Below, piece after piece: positions 1 to 8,461 of a stretch of 38,699 nucleotides of DNA (positions are counted from its first letter, which is position 1; the number at the start of each line of letters is the position of its first letter). The position numbers were made by a program, and so were the translations under genes. The stretch spans positions 820-39,518 of the forward strand of contig DHOP01000014.1 of the NCBI GenBank assembly GCA_002407775.1, in the 5' to 3' direction. The notes under the pieces were generated by a model that ran no database searches, was not told the DNA's origin, and worked only from the letters and a program-made list of their open reading frames with translations. The DNA comes from Prevotella sp. UBA5387. Lineage in GTDB: Bacteria; Bacteroidota; Bacteroidia; Bacteroidales; Bacteroidaceae.

Positions 1-716
1 CTAAGCACAATACGTTCGGGTTCCGGGCCAACCCAGTGACGCACATTGAGCTTTGGGTGGTCGTCCAGAAGAGTCTCATGACCAACGAGGATGGCCTCAT
101 TCTCTGTCCGAAGCTTATGGACCAACATTCGTGTAAACGGTGTTGAAATCTTCAGATTCGGTCCTATGATTCCATTTAGAGTCTGGGCCCACTTCAGAAT
201 GATATATGGACGATGCTTCTCATTGACAGTCATAAAGCGCCGATTAAGCGCGATACATTCCTTTTCGAGTACACCTATGGTCACCTCGATTCCAGCTTCG
301 CGAATGCGTTGTACCCCACGGCCACAAACTTTGGCAAAAGGGTCAATGGTGCCACACACGACACGGCGCACCCCTTTGCTCACAATAAGGTCGGCGCAAG
401 GCGGTGTCTTGCCCCAATGGGAACATGGCTCGAGTGAAACATAAATCGTAGAGGCAGACAATAATGGCTCATCGGCGGGTTTGACAGAAGCAAAAGCATT
501 TACCTCCGCATGCCCCTCGCCACATCGCACATGATAGCCCTCACCGATAATACGTCCATCTTCACTCACGATGACTGCCCCCACCATGGGGTTAGGCTTG
601 GCATTCCGCATGCCATTGACTGCTAATTGCAGACAACGGCGCATAAAATGCTCGTCTATCTCGCGTTGTTGTTTGCTCTCATGGGTGTCTTCGATTTGCT
701 GCATATCCTTCTCCAT
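1..716 (-). CDS. ribD: RibD, riboflavin biosynthesis deaminase/reductase (partial, C-terminus outside window)
   Basis: Bifunctional enzyme of riboflavin synthesis: it deaminates diaminohydroxyphosphoribosylaminopyrimidine and then reduces the ribosyl group. About 238 codons are present and run off the left edge, so the rest of the reductase domain is missing. The N-terminal cytidine-deaminase-like domain shows the zinc motif HAE (about residues 69-71) and PCSHWGKTPPC (C98 and C107), which are the expected zinc ligands. The start of the reductase domain follows (PYIILKWAQTLNG). The ATG at 716 is preferred; a second in-frame ATG at 704 is possible. A TAACTTTG -7 box lies only 7 nt upstream, so the transcript is probably leaderless or nearly so. 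The gene is divergent from the hydrolase. The family call is secure. Confidence 0.95.
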   Translation of the reverse strand, partial: MEKDMQQIEDTHESKQQREIDEHFMRRCLQLAVNGMRNAKPNPMVGAVIVSEDGRIIGEGYHVRCGEGHAEVNAFASVKPADEPLLSASTIYVSLEPCSHWGKTPPCADLIVSKGVRRVVCGTIDPFAKVCGRGVQRIREAGIEVTIGVLEKECIALNRRFMTVNEKHRPYIILKWAQTLNGIIGPNLKISTPFTRMLVHKLRTENEAILVGHETLLDDHPKLNVRHWVGPEPERIVL

Positions 717-723
717 ATTATGG

Positions 724-731
724 CAAAGTTA
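724..731 (-). promoter_or_regulatory. -7 promoter box for ribD
   Basis: The minus strand reads TAACTTTG, an exact match to the Bacteroidota -7 consensus TAnnTTTG, 7 nt before the ribD ATG. No convincing -33 TTTG is visible at the expected distance. Confidence 0.55.
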
Positions 732-754
732 CCTCATTTTTCCCACTTTTATAC

Positions 755-785
755 TTTGCTTTGCTGATAATTTTACCTAATTTTG
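755..785 (+). promoter_or_regulatory. Bacteroidota-type promoter for the hydrolase-prmC-recX-comF run
   Basis: TTTG at 755-758 is followed after 19 nt by TAATTTTG at 778-785. Both elements and the spacing fit the -33/-7 consensus of the Bacteroidota primary sigma factor. The predicted start of transcription leaves a short leader before the ATG at 806. Confidence 0.65.
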
Positions 786-805
786 CGGAGATAACAACCA
801 AAACT

Positions 806-2047
806 ATGAATCATCTTGTTAGAATTAGCATCGCATTGATAGCGCTTGGAAGCTCCATTGGTGCAAAGTCTCAAGACCTCAACGGCTCTTGGAAAGGTTC
901 ACTGGCGGTCGGGCCTCAGAAGTTGACCATCGTCTTCCAATTGGATAAGGCTAAGCAGACAGCCACGATGAGTGTGCCAGAACAGGGTGCGAGTGGCATC
1001 CCAATGACAGTCAATGTACTGACGGAAGACTCGTTAAACGTCTCTCTTGCCAAGTTGGGCATCAACTATGCTGGCAAACTCACCGCTGGCAAGATTCATG
1101 GCACATTCCAACAGATGACTTTTAAAACTCCCATGGATATGGAGGCCGGTGAAGTGACGGTGAATAGGCCACAGGAACCTAAGCCCCCCTACCCCTATAA
1201 GACACGCAATGTGAGTTTTGACAATCCTGCTGCCCATGCCACTTTCGCCGGGACATTGACCTATCCCACGACATACAAGGCAGGAAAACGAGTACCAGTT
1301 GTGCTGATGGTCACCGGAAGTGGTGCTCAGAACCGAGACGAAGAACTATTCGGTCACAAGTGTTTTCTGGTCATTGCCGACTACCTTGCACACCATGGCA
1401 TAGCCTCATTACGCTACGATGACCGTGGCACTGCAAAGTCCACGGGTGTCTACAAAGGCTCGACGACCAAGGATTTCGCTGATGATGCGCGATGTGGTTT
1501 GAGCTATCTGAAGAGCCTCAAAGAATTTTCTCGTGTAGGCATCATGGGTCATAGCGAGGGTGGTGCCATAGCCTTCATGCTCGGTGCAGAGCGTAAACCA
1601 GATTTCATTGTGAGCCTTGCCGGCCCCGCCTGCAAGTTAGACACACTGATGATGACGCAACTCAACGGACTCGGCAGAGCGCAAGGATTGCAGAAAGATA
1701 TGGTTCAAAACGTTGCAGATGCACGGAAATTTATGCTCGCTCAGGACAGTTCAGTATGGACACGTTATTTCCTTGATATGGACCTCACTCCTTATGTGCG
1801 TGCGGTGAAATGTCCTGTGTTGGCCGTAGGAGGAGACAAAGACCTCAATGTGCCCACAAAACTGAATGTGCCTGCATTGCAAAACAATTTGCGAAAGAAT
1901 AAGAAAAACATGATCAAGACGTACCCAGGATTGGGTCACACATTCCAGCCGATGGCAACGGGCAACCCCACCGAAGCCTTCAACGTTGAGGAGACTTTCT
2001 CGCCCGAGGTTCTTGCGGACATCTGTACATGGATTAACAAACTATGA
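806..2047 (+). CDS. Secreted alpha/beta hydrolase
   Basis: A 413-residue exported serine hydrolase. The reading frame is open from 761, but the ATG at 806 begins a clear signal peptide (MNHLVRISIALIALGSS, cleavage near AKSQ) and sits just after a good promoter. An N-terminal beta-rich region (about 25-125, starting LNGSWKGSL) precedes the alpha/beta hydrolase fold. The nucleophile elbow is GHSEGG (Ser near residue 250). Candidate acid and base are the Asp in GGDKDLNVP (about 346) and the His in GLGHTFQ (about 378). The family includes periplasmic esterases and acyl-peptidase-like enzymes in Bacteroides; the substrate is unknown. Its stop overlaps the prmC start by 4 bp (ATGA), so the two are probably translationally coupled. 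Confidence 0.85.
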   Translation: MNHLVRISIALIALGSSIGAKSQDLNGSWKGSLAVGPQKLTIVFQLDKAKQTATMSVPEQGASGIPMTVNVLTEDSLNVSLAKLGINYAGKLTAGKIHGTFQQMTFKTPMDMEAGEVTVNRPQEPKPPYPYKTRNVSFDNPAAHATFAGTLTYPTTYKAGKRVPVVLMVTGSGAQNRDEELFGHKCFLVIADYLAHHGIASLRYDDRGTAKSTGVYKGSTTKDFADDARCGLSYLKSLKEFSRVGIMGHSEGGAIAFMLGAERKPDFIVSLAGPACKLDTLMMTQLNGLGRAQGLQKDMVQNVADARKFMLAQDSSVWTRYFLDMDLTPYVRAVKCPVLAVGGDKDLNVPTKLNVPALQNNLRKNKKNMIKTYPGLGHTFQPMATGNPTEAFNVEETFSPEVLADICTWINKL

Positions 2048-2961
2048 TTAACAAAGATAACATAAGCTATCAACAGCTATGGCAGACTCTAACTGCCAAC
2101 TATGATGAAGGCGAAGCAAAGTCAATCGTCCGCCTTTTGTTGGACAAAGCTTTCGGTTTGACGCTGACAGACATCTATGCCGACGGACTGAAGCAACTCT
2201 CCAAAGAGCAGCTCCAGCAGTTGGAAGGGTTGATGGAGCGACTGCAAAAGGGTGAACCGATTCAATATGTGATTGGTGAAGCAGACTTCTGTGGTCGCGC
2301 GTTCACCGTTCAACCTGGTGTGCTCATCCCGCGTCCAGAGACCGAAAGACTCTGCCAATATATCGCTGCGGACAACAATCATCCTTATTGCGCCTTCAAA
2401 GCACCACCTCCCTTGCAAGTGCTCGACGTGGGTACAGGCAGTGGTTGCATCGCCATCACGTTGGCGCTGGACCTCTTCCGTGCAGAAGTGACGGCATGGG
2501 ATGTCTCCCCTGATGCACTCATCCTTGCCCGAGACAATGCTCGTAGTTGGGAGGCAAGGGTAAACTTCGAGTACCAAGATGCACTCCAAGCCCCCAATGA
2601 CGAGGATCGATGGGACATCATCGTATCCAATCCACCCTACGTCACCGACAATGAGAAGTCAACGATGCATAGTAATGTGCTCGACCACGAACCGCACGTA
2701 GCCCTCTTTGTGCCAGATGACGACCCATTGTTGTTCTATCGCGCCATTGCGAAGTATGGACTATCTGCCTTGAAAAAGGACGGCGCAATCTACTTTGAGA
2801 TTAATCCTCGCTTAGCCGAGGAAATGAAATCGATGCTTCAAGACATGGGATACAAATGGGTAACCATAACCAACGACCAATTCGGTAAACCAAGATATTG
2901 CAAAGCCTTCGGCCTTCATACATCGGCGTTCTATACTGATTTGCAGCCGACAAATACGTGA
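2044..2961 (+). CDS. prmC: PrmC (HemK), peptide chain release factor N5-glutamine methyltransferase
   Basis: Methylates the glutamine of the GGQ motif in RF1 and RF2, tuning translation termination in the cytoplasm. The protein has 305 residues, a little longer than usual, with the extra length in the C-terminal tail. The N-terminal helical domain (about 1-95) precedes the Rossmann methyltransferase domain, with the SAM-binding loop DVGTGSGCIAI (128-138) and the diagnostic NPPYV motif (196-200) that binds the target glutamine. The start is fixed by ATGA overlap with the hydrolase. Confidence 0.95.
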   Translation: MINKDNISYQQLWQTLTANYDEGEAKSIVRLLLDKAFGLTLTDIYADGLKQLSKEQLQQLEGLMERLQKGEPIQYVIGEADFCGRAFTVQPGVLIPRPETERLCQYIAADNNHPYCAFKAPPPLQVLDVGTGSGCIAITLALDLFRAEVTAWDVSPDALILARDNARSWEARVNFEYQDALQAPNDEDRWDIIVSNPPYVTDNEKSTMHSNVLDHEPHVALFVPDDDPLLFYRAIAKYGLSALKKDGAIYFEINPRLAEEMKSMLQDMGYKWVTITNDQFGKPRYCKAFGLHTSAFYTDLQPTNT

Positions 2962-3010
2962 TGAGATTGCTTTTCATCATTTACTTTCATCAACCAACAT
3001 CTAATACTCC

Positions 3011-3493
3011 ATGATTACTGAAGAAAAGGCCCTCTCATCGCTTGCAGACCTTTGTTCAAAGGGAGAACGTTGCACAGGCGACCTTGATGAGAAGATGCGA
3101 AAGTGGGGACTCGAAGACAATGTCCGCCAGCGCGTGTTGGATTATCTAACAAGTCATCATTTTGTCGATGATGAACGCTTTTGTCGTGCCTATGTCAATG
3201 ATAAAGTGCGCTATAACAAATGGGGACGACGAAAGATTGAGCAGGCACTGTGGGTAAGGCACATACCCGAGGACATCTCACGTCCAATCCTTGATGACGT
3301 GCCCGACGAGGATTACCTTGTGAATCTACGTCCCATCCTTCATGCAAAATGGCCTACTATCAAAGCCAAGTCTGACTATGAGCGTAGCATGAAACTCATT
3401 AAGTTCGCCATGGGACGTGGCTTTGACTTGCGCCTCATCCACCAATGCATCAACAAGATGGATGCCACAGAGGAAATGGAAGATGAGGGTTAG
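3011..3493 (+). CDS. recX: RecX family regulatory protein
   Basis: Small helical protein of 160 residues resembling RecX, which binds RecA filaments and limits recombination activity. Visible family features are the repeated three-helix modules, including the stretch LDYLTSHHFVDDERFCRAYV and the following KWGRRKIEQAL. No recA gene lies nearby. The gene sits 49 nt after prmC and overlaps comF by 11 bp, which places it in the same transcriptional run. Confidence 0.87.
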   Translation: MITEEKALSSLADLCSKGERCTGDLDEKMRKWGLEDNVRQRVLDYLTSHHFVDDERFCRAYVNDKVRYNKWGRRKIEQALWVRHIPEDISRPILDDVPDEDYLVNLRPILHAKWPTIKAKSDYERSMKLIKFAMGRGFDLRLIHQCINKMDATEEMEDEG

Positions 3494-4190
3494 CTTTCTG
3501 CATCGCGTCTTCGACCTCATAGCACCACGTTATTGTTGTATCTGCAACGGCCGTCTGGCCCCCGAAGAAGATACTATTTGTCTCAGTTGCAACCTTCATC
3601 TACCCCGTACAAGCTACCTTGACCAACCCTATGACAACGATTTGGCCAAAGTGTTTTGGGGGCGTGTGCAGCATATTGAGAAAGCCACGGCATTGATGTT
3701 CCATTATGCAGGCTCCGAGTCCGCATACCCCATCTACAACCTGAAATATCACCACCGCCCTGAAGTGGGCATTTCTTTAGGAAGGATATTGGGATTAGAG
3801 ATGATTCATAGTGGTTTCACTGAGGGAATAGACTGCATTATACCTGTTCCGCTTAGTCGTAATCGACAATCTGAGCGTGGCTATAACCAGAGCGAACTAA
3901 TAGCTCAAGGCATTAGCGAAGTATGCCATCTTCAGGTGAAAAACCATATTCTTTCACGGCGTTCATTCCATGGAAGCCAAACCTCACACGACAGATGGGA
4001 GCGCAACGCAAACGTGGAACATGCCTTCATGCTGACCAATGGCGACAAAATCCGTAACTCTCACGTGCTCTTGGTGGACGACATTGTGACTACGGGAGCC
4101 ACGATGTGCGCGTGCGCTGCACTTCTCGACCAAATCGAGGGCATCAAGATCAGCGTGGCATCCATCGGTTTTGTGGACCCAAAACGATAA
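3483..4190 (+). CDS. comF: ComF family phosphoribosyltransferase-like protein
   Basis: A 235-residue protein with an N-terminal zinc-finger-like Cys cluster (YCCIC at 17-21 and CLSC at 33-36) and a C-terminal type I phosphoribosyltransferase fold with the PRPP-binding loop VLLVDDIVTTGAT (about 195-207). ComF proteins are linked to DNA uptake in competent bacteria, but in Bacteroidota the role is unproven. The frame is open upstream to 3417; the ATG at 3483 is chosen because homologous proteins begin shortly before the Cys cluster and it gives a short overlap with recX. Confidence 0.88.
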   Translation: MRVSFLHRVFDLIAPRYCCICNGRLAPEEDTICLSCNLHLPRTSYLDQPYDNDLAKVFWGRVQHIEKATALMFHYAGSESAYPIYNLKYHHRPEVGISLGRILGLEMIHSGFTEGIDCIIPVPLSRNRQSERGYNQSELIAQGISEVCHLQVKNHILSRRSFHGSQTSHDRWERNANVEHAFMLTNGDKIRNSHVLLVDDIVTTGATMCACAALLDQIEGIKISVASIGFVDPKR

Positions 4191-4204
4191 AAATATCTGT
4201 TTCC

Positions 4205-4236
4205 TTTGCGTGTATCGCCATTTTCAGCTAACTTTG
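4205..4236 (+). promoter_or_regulatory. Promoter for pyrE
   Basis: TTTG at 4205-4208, a 20-nt spacer and TAACTTTG at 4229-4236 match the Bacteroidota consensus. The box lies 29 nt before the pyrE ATG, so pyrE is probably the start of a new transcript even though it follows comF closely. Confidence 0.65.
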
Positions 4237-4247
4237 CCGAAACAACC

Positions 4248-4261
4248 GTTTAGCGCTAAAC
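4248..4261. promoter_or_regulatory. Perfect 14-bp palindrome in the pyrE leader, candidate operator
   Basis: GTTTAGCGCTAAAC is its own reverse complement. It lies between the -7 box and the pyrE start codon, about where the first transcribed bases should be. It could bind a dimeric regulator at the DNA level or form a small RNA hairpin. No regulator is identified in the window. Confidence 0.4.
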
Positions 4262-4265
4262 AGTA

Positions 4266-4898
4266 ATGGATAACCTCAAAAAAGAATTTGCTCAGAGGCT
4301 AATGGACATTCACGCCATTAAGCTTCAACCCAACGATCCCTTCACATGGGCATCGGGATGGAAGTCTCCTATTTATTGCGACAACCGCAAAGTATTGTCC
4401 TATCCCGCCCTGCGCAGCTTTGTTAAGATCAATCTTGCCCATGCTGTCCTTGCCAACTTCCCTGAGGCAGATGCCGTGGCGGGAGTAGCAACAGGTGCCA
4501 TTGCCCAAGGCGCCTTGGTGGCAGACGAACTCGCTCTGCCCTATTGCTATGTGAGGTCGAAGCCAAAGGATCATGGCATGGGTAACCTTATCGAGGGTAC
4601 CTTGCCCGAAGGTGCGAAGGTTGTGGTCGTAGAAGACCTCATTTCCACTGGCGGTAGCTCACTCAAGGCGGTTGAAGCCTTGCGCCAGGCAGGCTATACC
4701 GTTGTGGGCATGGTAGCCAGTTTCACCTATGGATTTGCTGTTGCAGAGCAAGCTTTCGAGGCTGCTTATGTACGTTTGATTACACTCAGTGATTATGAAA
4801 ATGCTATTGCCAAAGCGCAAGAGACAGGCTATATCACTATAGATGATATCAAGACGCTACAAGAATGGCGCGTGAACCCAGGTAAATGGAATGCATAA
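4266..4898 (+). CDS. pyrE: Orotate phosphoribosyltransferase
   Basis: Converts orotate and PRPP to orotidine 5'-phosphate in pyrimidine synthesis. The 210-residue length is normal. The PRPP-binding motif VVVVEDLISTGGSS is at 119-132, and the family's catalytic lysine-rich loop is seen in YVRSKPKDHGMGN (95-107). It has its own promoter and a palindrome in its leader. An SRPBCC gene and argH follow on the same strand, an arrangement I recall from other Bacteroidales. Confidence 0.96.
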   Translation: MDNLKKEFAQRLMDIHAIKLQPNDPFTWASGWKSPIYCDNRKVLSYPALRSFVKINLAHAVLANFPEADAVAGVATGAIAQGALVADELALPYCYVRSKPKDHGMGNLIEGTLPEGAKVVVVEDLISTGGSSLKAVEALRQAGYTVVGMVASFTYGFAVAEQAFEAAYVRLITLSDYENAIAKAQETGYITIDDIKTLQEWRVNPGKWNA

Positions 4899-4945
4899 GC
4901 TAAACGGAATCCTTTCCACAGAAAGATTCATTTGACTATTACAAC

Positions 4946-5353
4946 ATGAAGATTGAAAGCACAGTCCGTCAGATTGACTATCCACAGCAGTCTGTTTATA
5001 ACATGCTGAGCGACCTCAGCAATATTGAAAAAGTACGCGACCGCATCCCTGAAGACAAGGTGCAAGACCTTAGTTTCGATGCCGACAGCATCTCGGTACA
5101 CACACCAATGGGTGCAGTGAGACTTGTTATAGTGGACCGGGAGGAGCCGAAGATGATAAAGTTTGAAACCACCGAAAGTCCATTGGCTTTCAACTTCTGG
5201 ATTCAAATTATAGCCGCTGATGAGCAGACGAGCAAGATGAAGCTCACTATCAAGGCTGACATCAACCCATTTATTAGTGGGATGGTTAAGAAACCCCTAC
5301 AGGAAGGCATCGAGAAGATTGCCGATGCACTGCAGATCTTACATTACGAATAA
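4946..5353 (+). CDS. SRPBCC (START-like) family protein
   Basis: A 135-residue cytoplasmic protein with the beta-alpha-beta layout of the SRPBCC/polyketide cyclase superfamily: an N-terminal strand with the pattern VRQIDYPQQSVYNMLSDLSN and a long C-terminal amphipathic helix (GMVKKPLQEGIEKIADALQ). Members bind hydrophobic ligands in a deep pocket; no ligand can be assigned. It lies between pyrE and argH with short gaps and no terminator. Confidence 0.8.
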   Translation: MKIESTVRQIDYPQQSVYNMLSDLSNIEKVRDRIPEDKVQDLSFDADSISVHTPMGAVRLVIVDREEPKMIKFETTESPLAFNFWIQIIAADEQTSKMKLTIKADINPFISGMVKKPLQEGIEKIADALQILHYE

Positions 5354-5418
5354 CACATATACTAACCCATAGTACTCAATTTTAACGTGCACTATGGATG
5401 GATTTAATCGATAAAAAC

Positions 5419-6756
5419 ATGGCTAACAAGCTTTGGGAGAAGAATTTTGAAGTCAACAAGGAAATAGAGCGCTTCACTGTCGGACGTGACCGCGAACTGG
5501 ATATGTACCTCGCTAAGTACGATGTGCTCGGCTCTATGGCACATATCACCATGCTCGAAAGCATCGGACTGCTGCAGTCTGACGAGCTTGCCGAACTCTT
5601 GGCCGAACTGAAACAAATCTATCGCACTTGCGAAGAGGGTCAGTTTGTCATCGAGGATGGCGTAGAAGACGTGCATTCCGAAGTTGAACTTATGCTCACT
5701 CGCAAGCTTGGCGACATGGGCAAGAAGATTCATGCCGGCCGTTCGCGCAACGACCAAGTGCTGCTTGATCTGAAACTCTTCACCCGCCATGAACTGATGG
5801 ACATAGTCGAGGGCGTAAAAGTGCTCTTCGATGAACTGATACAGAAGAGCAACCAGTATAAGGACGTGCTCATGCCAGGCTATACCCACCTGCAGATCGC
5901 CATGCCATCAAGCTTCGGCCTGTGGTTTGGCGCATACGCAGAAGGCCTTGGCGATGACATGCTTTTCCTCCAAGCTGCCTTCCGCATGACCAATCGCAAC
6001 CCTCTCGGTTCTGCTGCTGGTTATGGATCATCTTTCCCTCTCAACCGCACGATGACCACACAACTGCTCGGTTTCGACTCCATGGACTACAATGTGGTCT
6101 ATGCACAGATGGGGAGAGGCAAGATGGAGCGTAACGTGGGCTATGCCATGGCCTCTGTCGCTGGCACATTGGCCAAGATGGCTTATGACGCATGCCTCTT
6201 CAATTCCCAGAACTTCAACTTCGTACGTCTGCCTAAGGAATGTACCACAGGTTCGAGCATCATGCCTCATAAAAAGAACCCCGACGTGTTCGAGCTCATC
6301 CGTGCAAAGTGTAATAAACTTCAAGCGCTACCTCAGCAAGTGATGCTCATAATGAACAACTTGCCAACTGGCTACTTCCGCGACTTGCAAATCATCAAGG
6401 AGGTCTTCCTACCAGCCTTCGACGAGCTAAAGGATTGTCTGCAGATGGCTGCCTATATCATCAACAAGATGGAGGTAAACGAACATATATTGGACAATCC
6501 TATTTATGCCCCTATGTTCTCCGTGGAAGAGGTCAACCGCCTCGCCGCCGAGGGAATGCCCTTCCGCGATGCTTACAAAAAGGTGGGATTGGAGATTGAG
6601 GCTGGCACGTTTAAGGCCAACATGGATATCCACCACACACACGAGGGTTCCATTGGCAACCTCTGCAATGACCAGATCCAGGCATTGATGGACGGTGTTC
6701 TTGCTGAGTTCCACTTTGAACGCATCACCGAGGCTGAGCAATCCTTGCTCTCTTAA
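5419..6756 (+). CDS. argH: Argininosuccinate lyase
   Basis: Cleaves argininosuccinate to arginine and fumarate, the last step of arginine synthesis. The 445-residue form starting at MANKLWEK is preferred; a start 21 bp upstream (MDLIDKN) is open but lies outside the region normally conserved. The superfamily signature GSSIMPHKKNPD contains the catalytic serine, and the N-terminal FTVGRDRELD and HAGRSRNDQV stretches are typical. Length matches the family. Confidence 0.95.
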   Translation: MANKLWEKNFEVNKEIERFTVGRDRELDMYLAKYDVLGSMAHITMLESIGLLQSDELAELLAELKQIYRTCEEGQFVIEDGVEDVHSEVELMLTRKLGDMGKKIHAGRSRNDQVLLDLKLFTRHELMDIVEGVKVLFDELIQKSNQYKDVLMPGYTHLQIAMPSSFGLWFGAYAEGLGDDMLFLQAAFRMTNRNPLGSAAGYGSSFPLNRTMTTQLLGFDSMDYNVVYAQMGRGKMERNVGYAMASVAGTLAKMAYDACLFNSQNFNFVRLPKECTTGSSIMPHKKNPDVFELIRAKCNKLQALPQQVMLIMNNLPTGYFRDLQIIKEVFLPAFDELKDCLQMAAYIINKMEVNEHILDNPIYAPMFSVEEVNRLAAEGMPFRDAYKKVGLEIEAGTFKANMDIHHTHEGSIGNLCNDQIQALMDGVLAEFHFERITEAEQSLLS

Positions 6757-6787
6757 GCAATGGAACAATAGTTCATTGACCATTCCT

Positions 6788-7336
6788 ATGAGGACGTTCA
6801 AAGCCATAATTCTCATTTTTGTCGCAGCGTTGGTATCGTGTGGACAGACGGAAAACCTATATAGCAACTTCCGTTGCTACTTCTATTTCGACAATTCCAC
6901 GCACAATGATGCCACCCTTGCGACGGCAATGACGCCCTATTCAGGAACCTTTACCACCATTTCCCTCTCCGCAGGAAAGTTTGTTTTTTCCAATAACCAA
7001 GGTCTTAACAGTGTCGTCAACATGACAGCGCAGGATCAACAGCGCAGCATGATTGTTGGAATGGACAATGGCCTCATCGTGGGTTACGGCACATCAGCCG
7101 ATGGTACCTTCTTTGCCTACGACCGCGAATGTCCCAACTGTTTCAACATTAACCAAATACCGGTTCGCAGCTACAAGATATCTGTGAGTGATTTCGGTAT
7201 TGGCTCTTGCGCTAACTGTCATCGCGAGTACGATCTCAACAATGGCGGCATCATATCAAAAGGTGATCCTGGAAATAAATTGTCACGCTATTACGCCACT
7301 ACAACAGGTCCTTACGGACGCTTAACGGTTCAATAA
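6788..7336 (+). CDS. Small lipoprotein with CPNC and CANC motifs
   Basis: A 182-residue predicted lipoprotein. The lipobox VSC places the lipidated cysteine at residue 18 after a hydrophobic signal. The C-terminal third has two CxxC pairs (ECPNCFN and SCANCHREYDLNNGG), followed by a glycine-rich segment ending LSRYYATTTGPYGRLTV. The spacing after the second pair recalls the end of a Rieske fold, but the ligands are four cysteines instead of two Cys and two His. I therefore infer a zinc-bound or structural site, not a confirmed iron-sulphur centre. The ATG at 6788 is used because it starts the lipoprotein signal; the frame is open upstream inside argH. Function unknown. Confidence 0.75.
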   Translation: MRTFKAIILIFVAALVSCGQTENLYSNFRCYFYFDNSTHNDATLATAMTPYSGTFTTISLSAGKFVFSNNQGLNSVVNMTAQDQQRSMIVGMDNGLIVGYGTSADGTFFAYDRECPNCFNINQIPVRSYKISVSDFGIGSCANCHREYDLNNGGIISKGDPGNKLSRYYATTTGPYGRLTVQ

Positions 7337-7710
7337 AATATCACCTTAAAAGTAAGTCGTCATCGTGAAACCATTCGTTTCGCGGTAAATATCCTTAACC
7401 ATCATTTATCAATCCGTGCCCTTGCGCTCCATATTTGCATCTTTACGGCATCATGGTGCATACAAGGAACAAGCTGTATTCATGCCTATTTTCTATTCCT
7501 CCGCTTGTCTTCGACAAATCTAAGAATATAGAAGAATATAGCAGTTATTATCCTACTCATCGCAAAATATTCCTCACAGCCTTGCCCTGCAAGGCCATCT
7601 CAGAATATCCTTAACTTGAGCTAATGATGTTTCTCAATATCCCCAACTCCTATATTATTGAGAGGCGAAGGGTTGGCAGCCTTGCCATCACGATGATTGT
7701 AGTGAGCATA

Positions 7711-7976
7711 GCCCCAACGGGGCGACAGCTATCAGCCCAGGGAGCCCTAGGATAGGCGAATACAGCGTTTCCCCAAGCCCTGAAAGGACGAAATCATTCG
7801 ATTGAATATTGAGACGGAGAATTAACGAGGCAATGAATTAACGCCATTATCTCTTCTTTCTTTGCCAACCATTTCGTCACTACTTTAATAGAATGATGCC
7901 GCCCTTTCAGGACTAAATCCTCACCATCCAATACCATACCCAGGGCTCACGCCCTGGGCTGATAGCTGTCGCCCCT
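7711..7976. repeat. Inverted pair of REP-like hairpin elements
   Basis: A unit at 7711-7799 begins with the mini-hairpin GCCCCAACGGGGC, continues GGGGCGACAGCTATCAGC and ends with CCTGAAAGG...ATCATTC. A second copy at 7891-7976 lies in reverse orientation and shares GGGGCGACAGCTATCAGC and the same end. The second copy contains a perfect 8-bp stem with a 4-nt loop at 7939-7958 (CCCAGGGC/GCCCTGGG). The two copies could also pair with each other over a roughly 90-nt spacer. Confidence 0.7.
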
Positions 7977-8007
7977 GCATTATCGATTAGCACATGGGTG
8001 ACAAAAT

Positions 8008-8210
8008 GTGCCGTTAAGGCACTAAATAAAAATAACCGCGGACGTAGTCCGTGGTAGCAAGATGTGATGGAAAGCAGTGCTGAGAGGTACTGCACAGCCC
8101 CTAGTGATTACGCGCTTGTCAAACTGTTGTACCTCCGGCACAACTCATAGACGATACGCTTTACCACGGACTACGTCCGCGGTTATCACTGTTACGTGCC
8201 TTTCGGCACG
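8008..8210. repeat. Second inverted pair of hairpin elements
   Basis: At 8008-8056 a short hairpin (GTGCC, 5-nt loop, GGCAC) is followed by ATAACCGCGGACGTAGTCCG continuing TGGTA. At 8162-8210 the same two modules occur in reverse: the exact complement of the 25-nt core at 8162-8186, then a GTGCC/GGCAC hairpin at 8196-8209. The core is itself nearly self-complementary. The pair resembles a mobile non-autonomous repeat family. Confidence 0.7.
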
Positions 8211-8353
8211 CTCCATCAATGTTCGGAAAAGCGTTAGGTAAGACAAAAATAATCCCCTAATGCTCAAAGAAGCAGCCAAAGGGAAACGGAAAAACTCAAA
8301 TATTACCTATAAACATCATCGAATTCGGTGTAAGAATATTCCGAAATGGCCTT

Positions 8354-8395
8354 GTAATTCAATTTACTTCACACCGTAATTCAATTTACTTCACA
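8354..8395 (+). repeat. Two direct 20-bp copies at 22-bp spacing
   Basis: GTAATTCAATTTACTTCACA occurs exactly twice, at 8354-8373 and 8376-8395. It lies beyond the 3' end of the leftward peptidase gene. It may be a recent slippage duplication or a paired binding site. Confidence 0.65.
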
Positions 8396-8461
8396 ACATG
8401 AATCAAATTGAATCACCACCCGGAAACGGTGTAATGGGAAGGGCATGGTGCATCGAGACTG

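Larger units (their letters stand above)
7337..8461. other. Long intergenic region rich in hairpin repeats
   Basis: No convincing gene is present between the two flanking gene ends, which converge. From 7337 to 7710 only ordinary non-coding sequence is seen. The rest contains two pairs of inverted repeats and a short tandem duplication, listed separately. The short open frames here run through repeats and are not credible. Confidence 0.7.

Noticed and set aside
5404..5889. 161-codon open frame on the minus strand
   Set aside because: Antisense to the conserved start of argH, with no signal or domain features.
7913..8095. 60-codon minus-strand frame
   Set aside because: Runs through two repeat elements and changes character at their borders.
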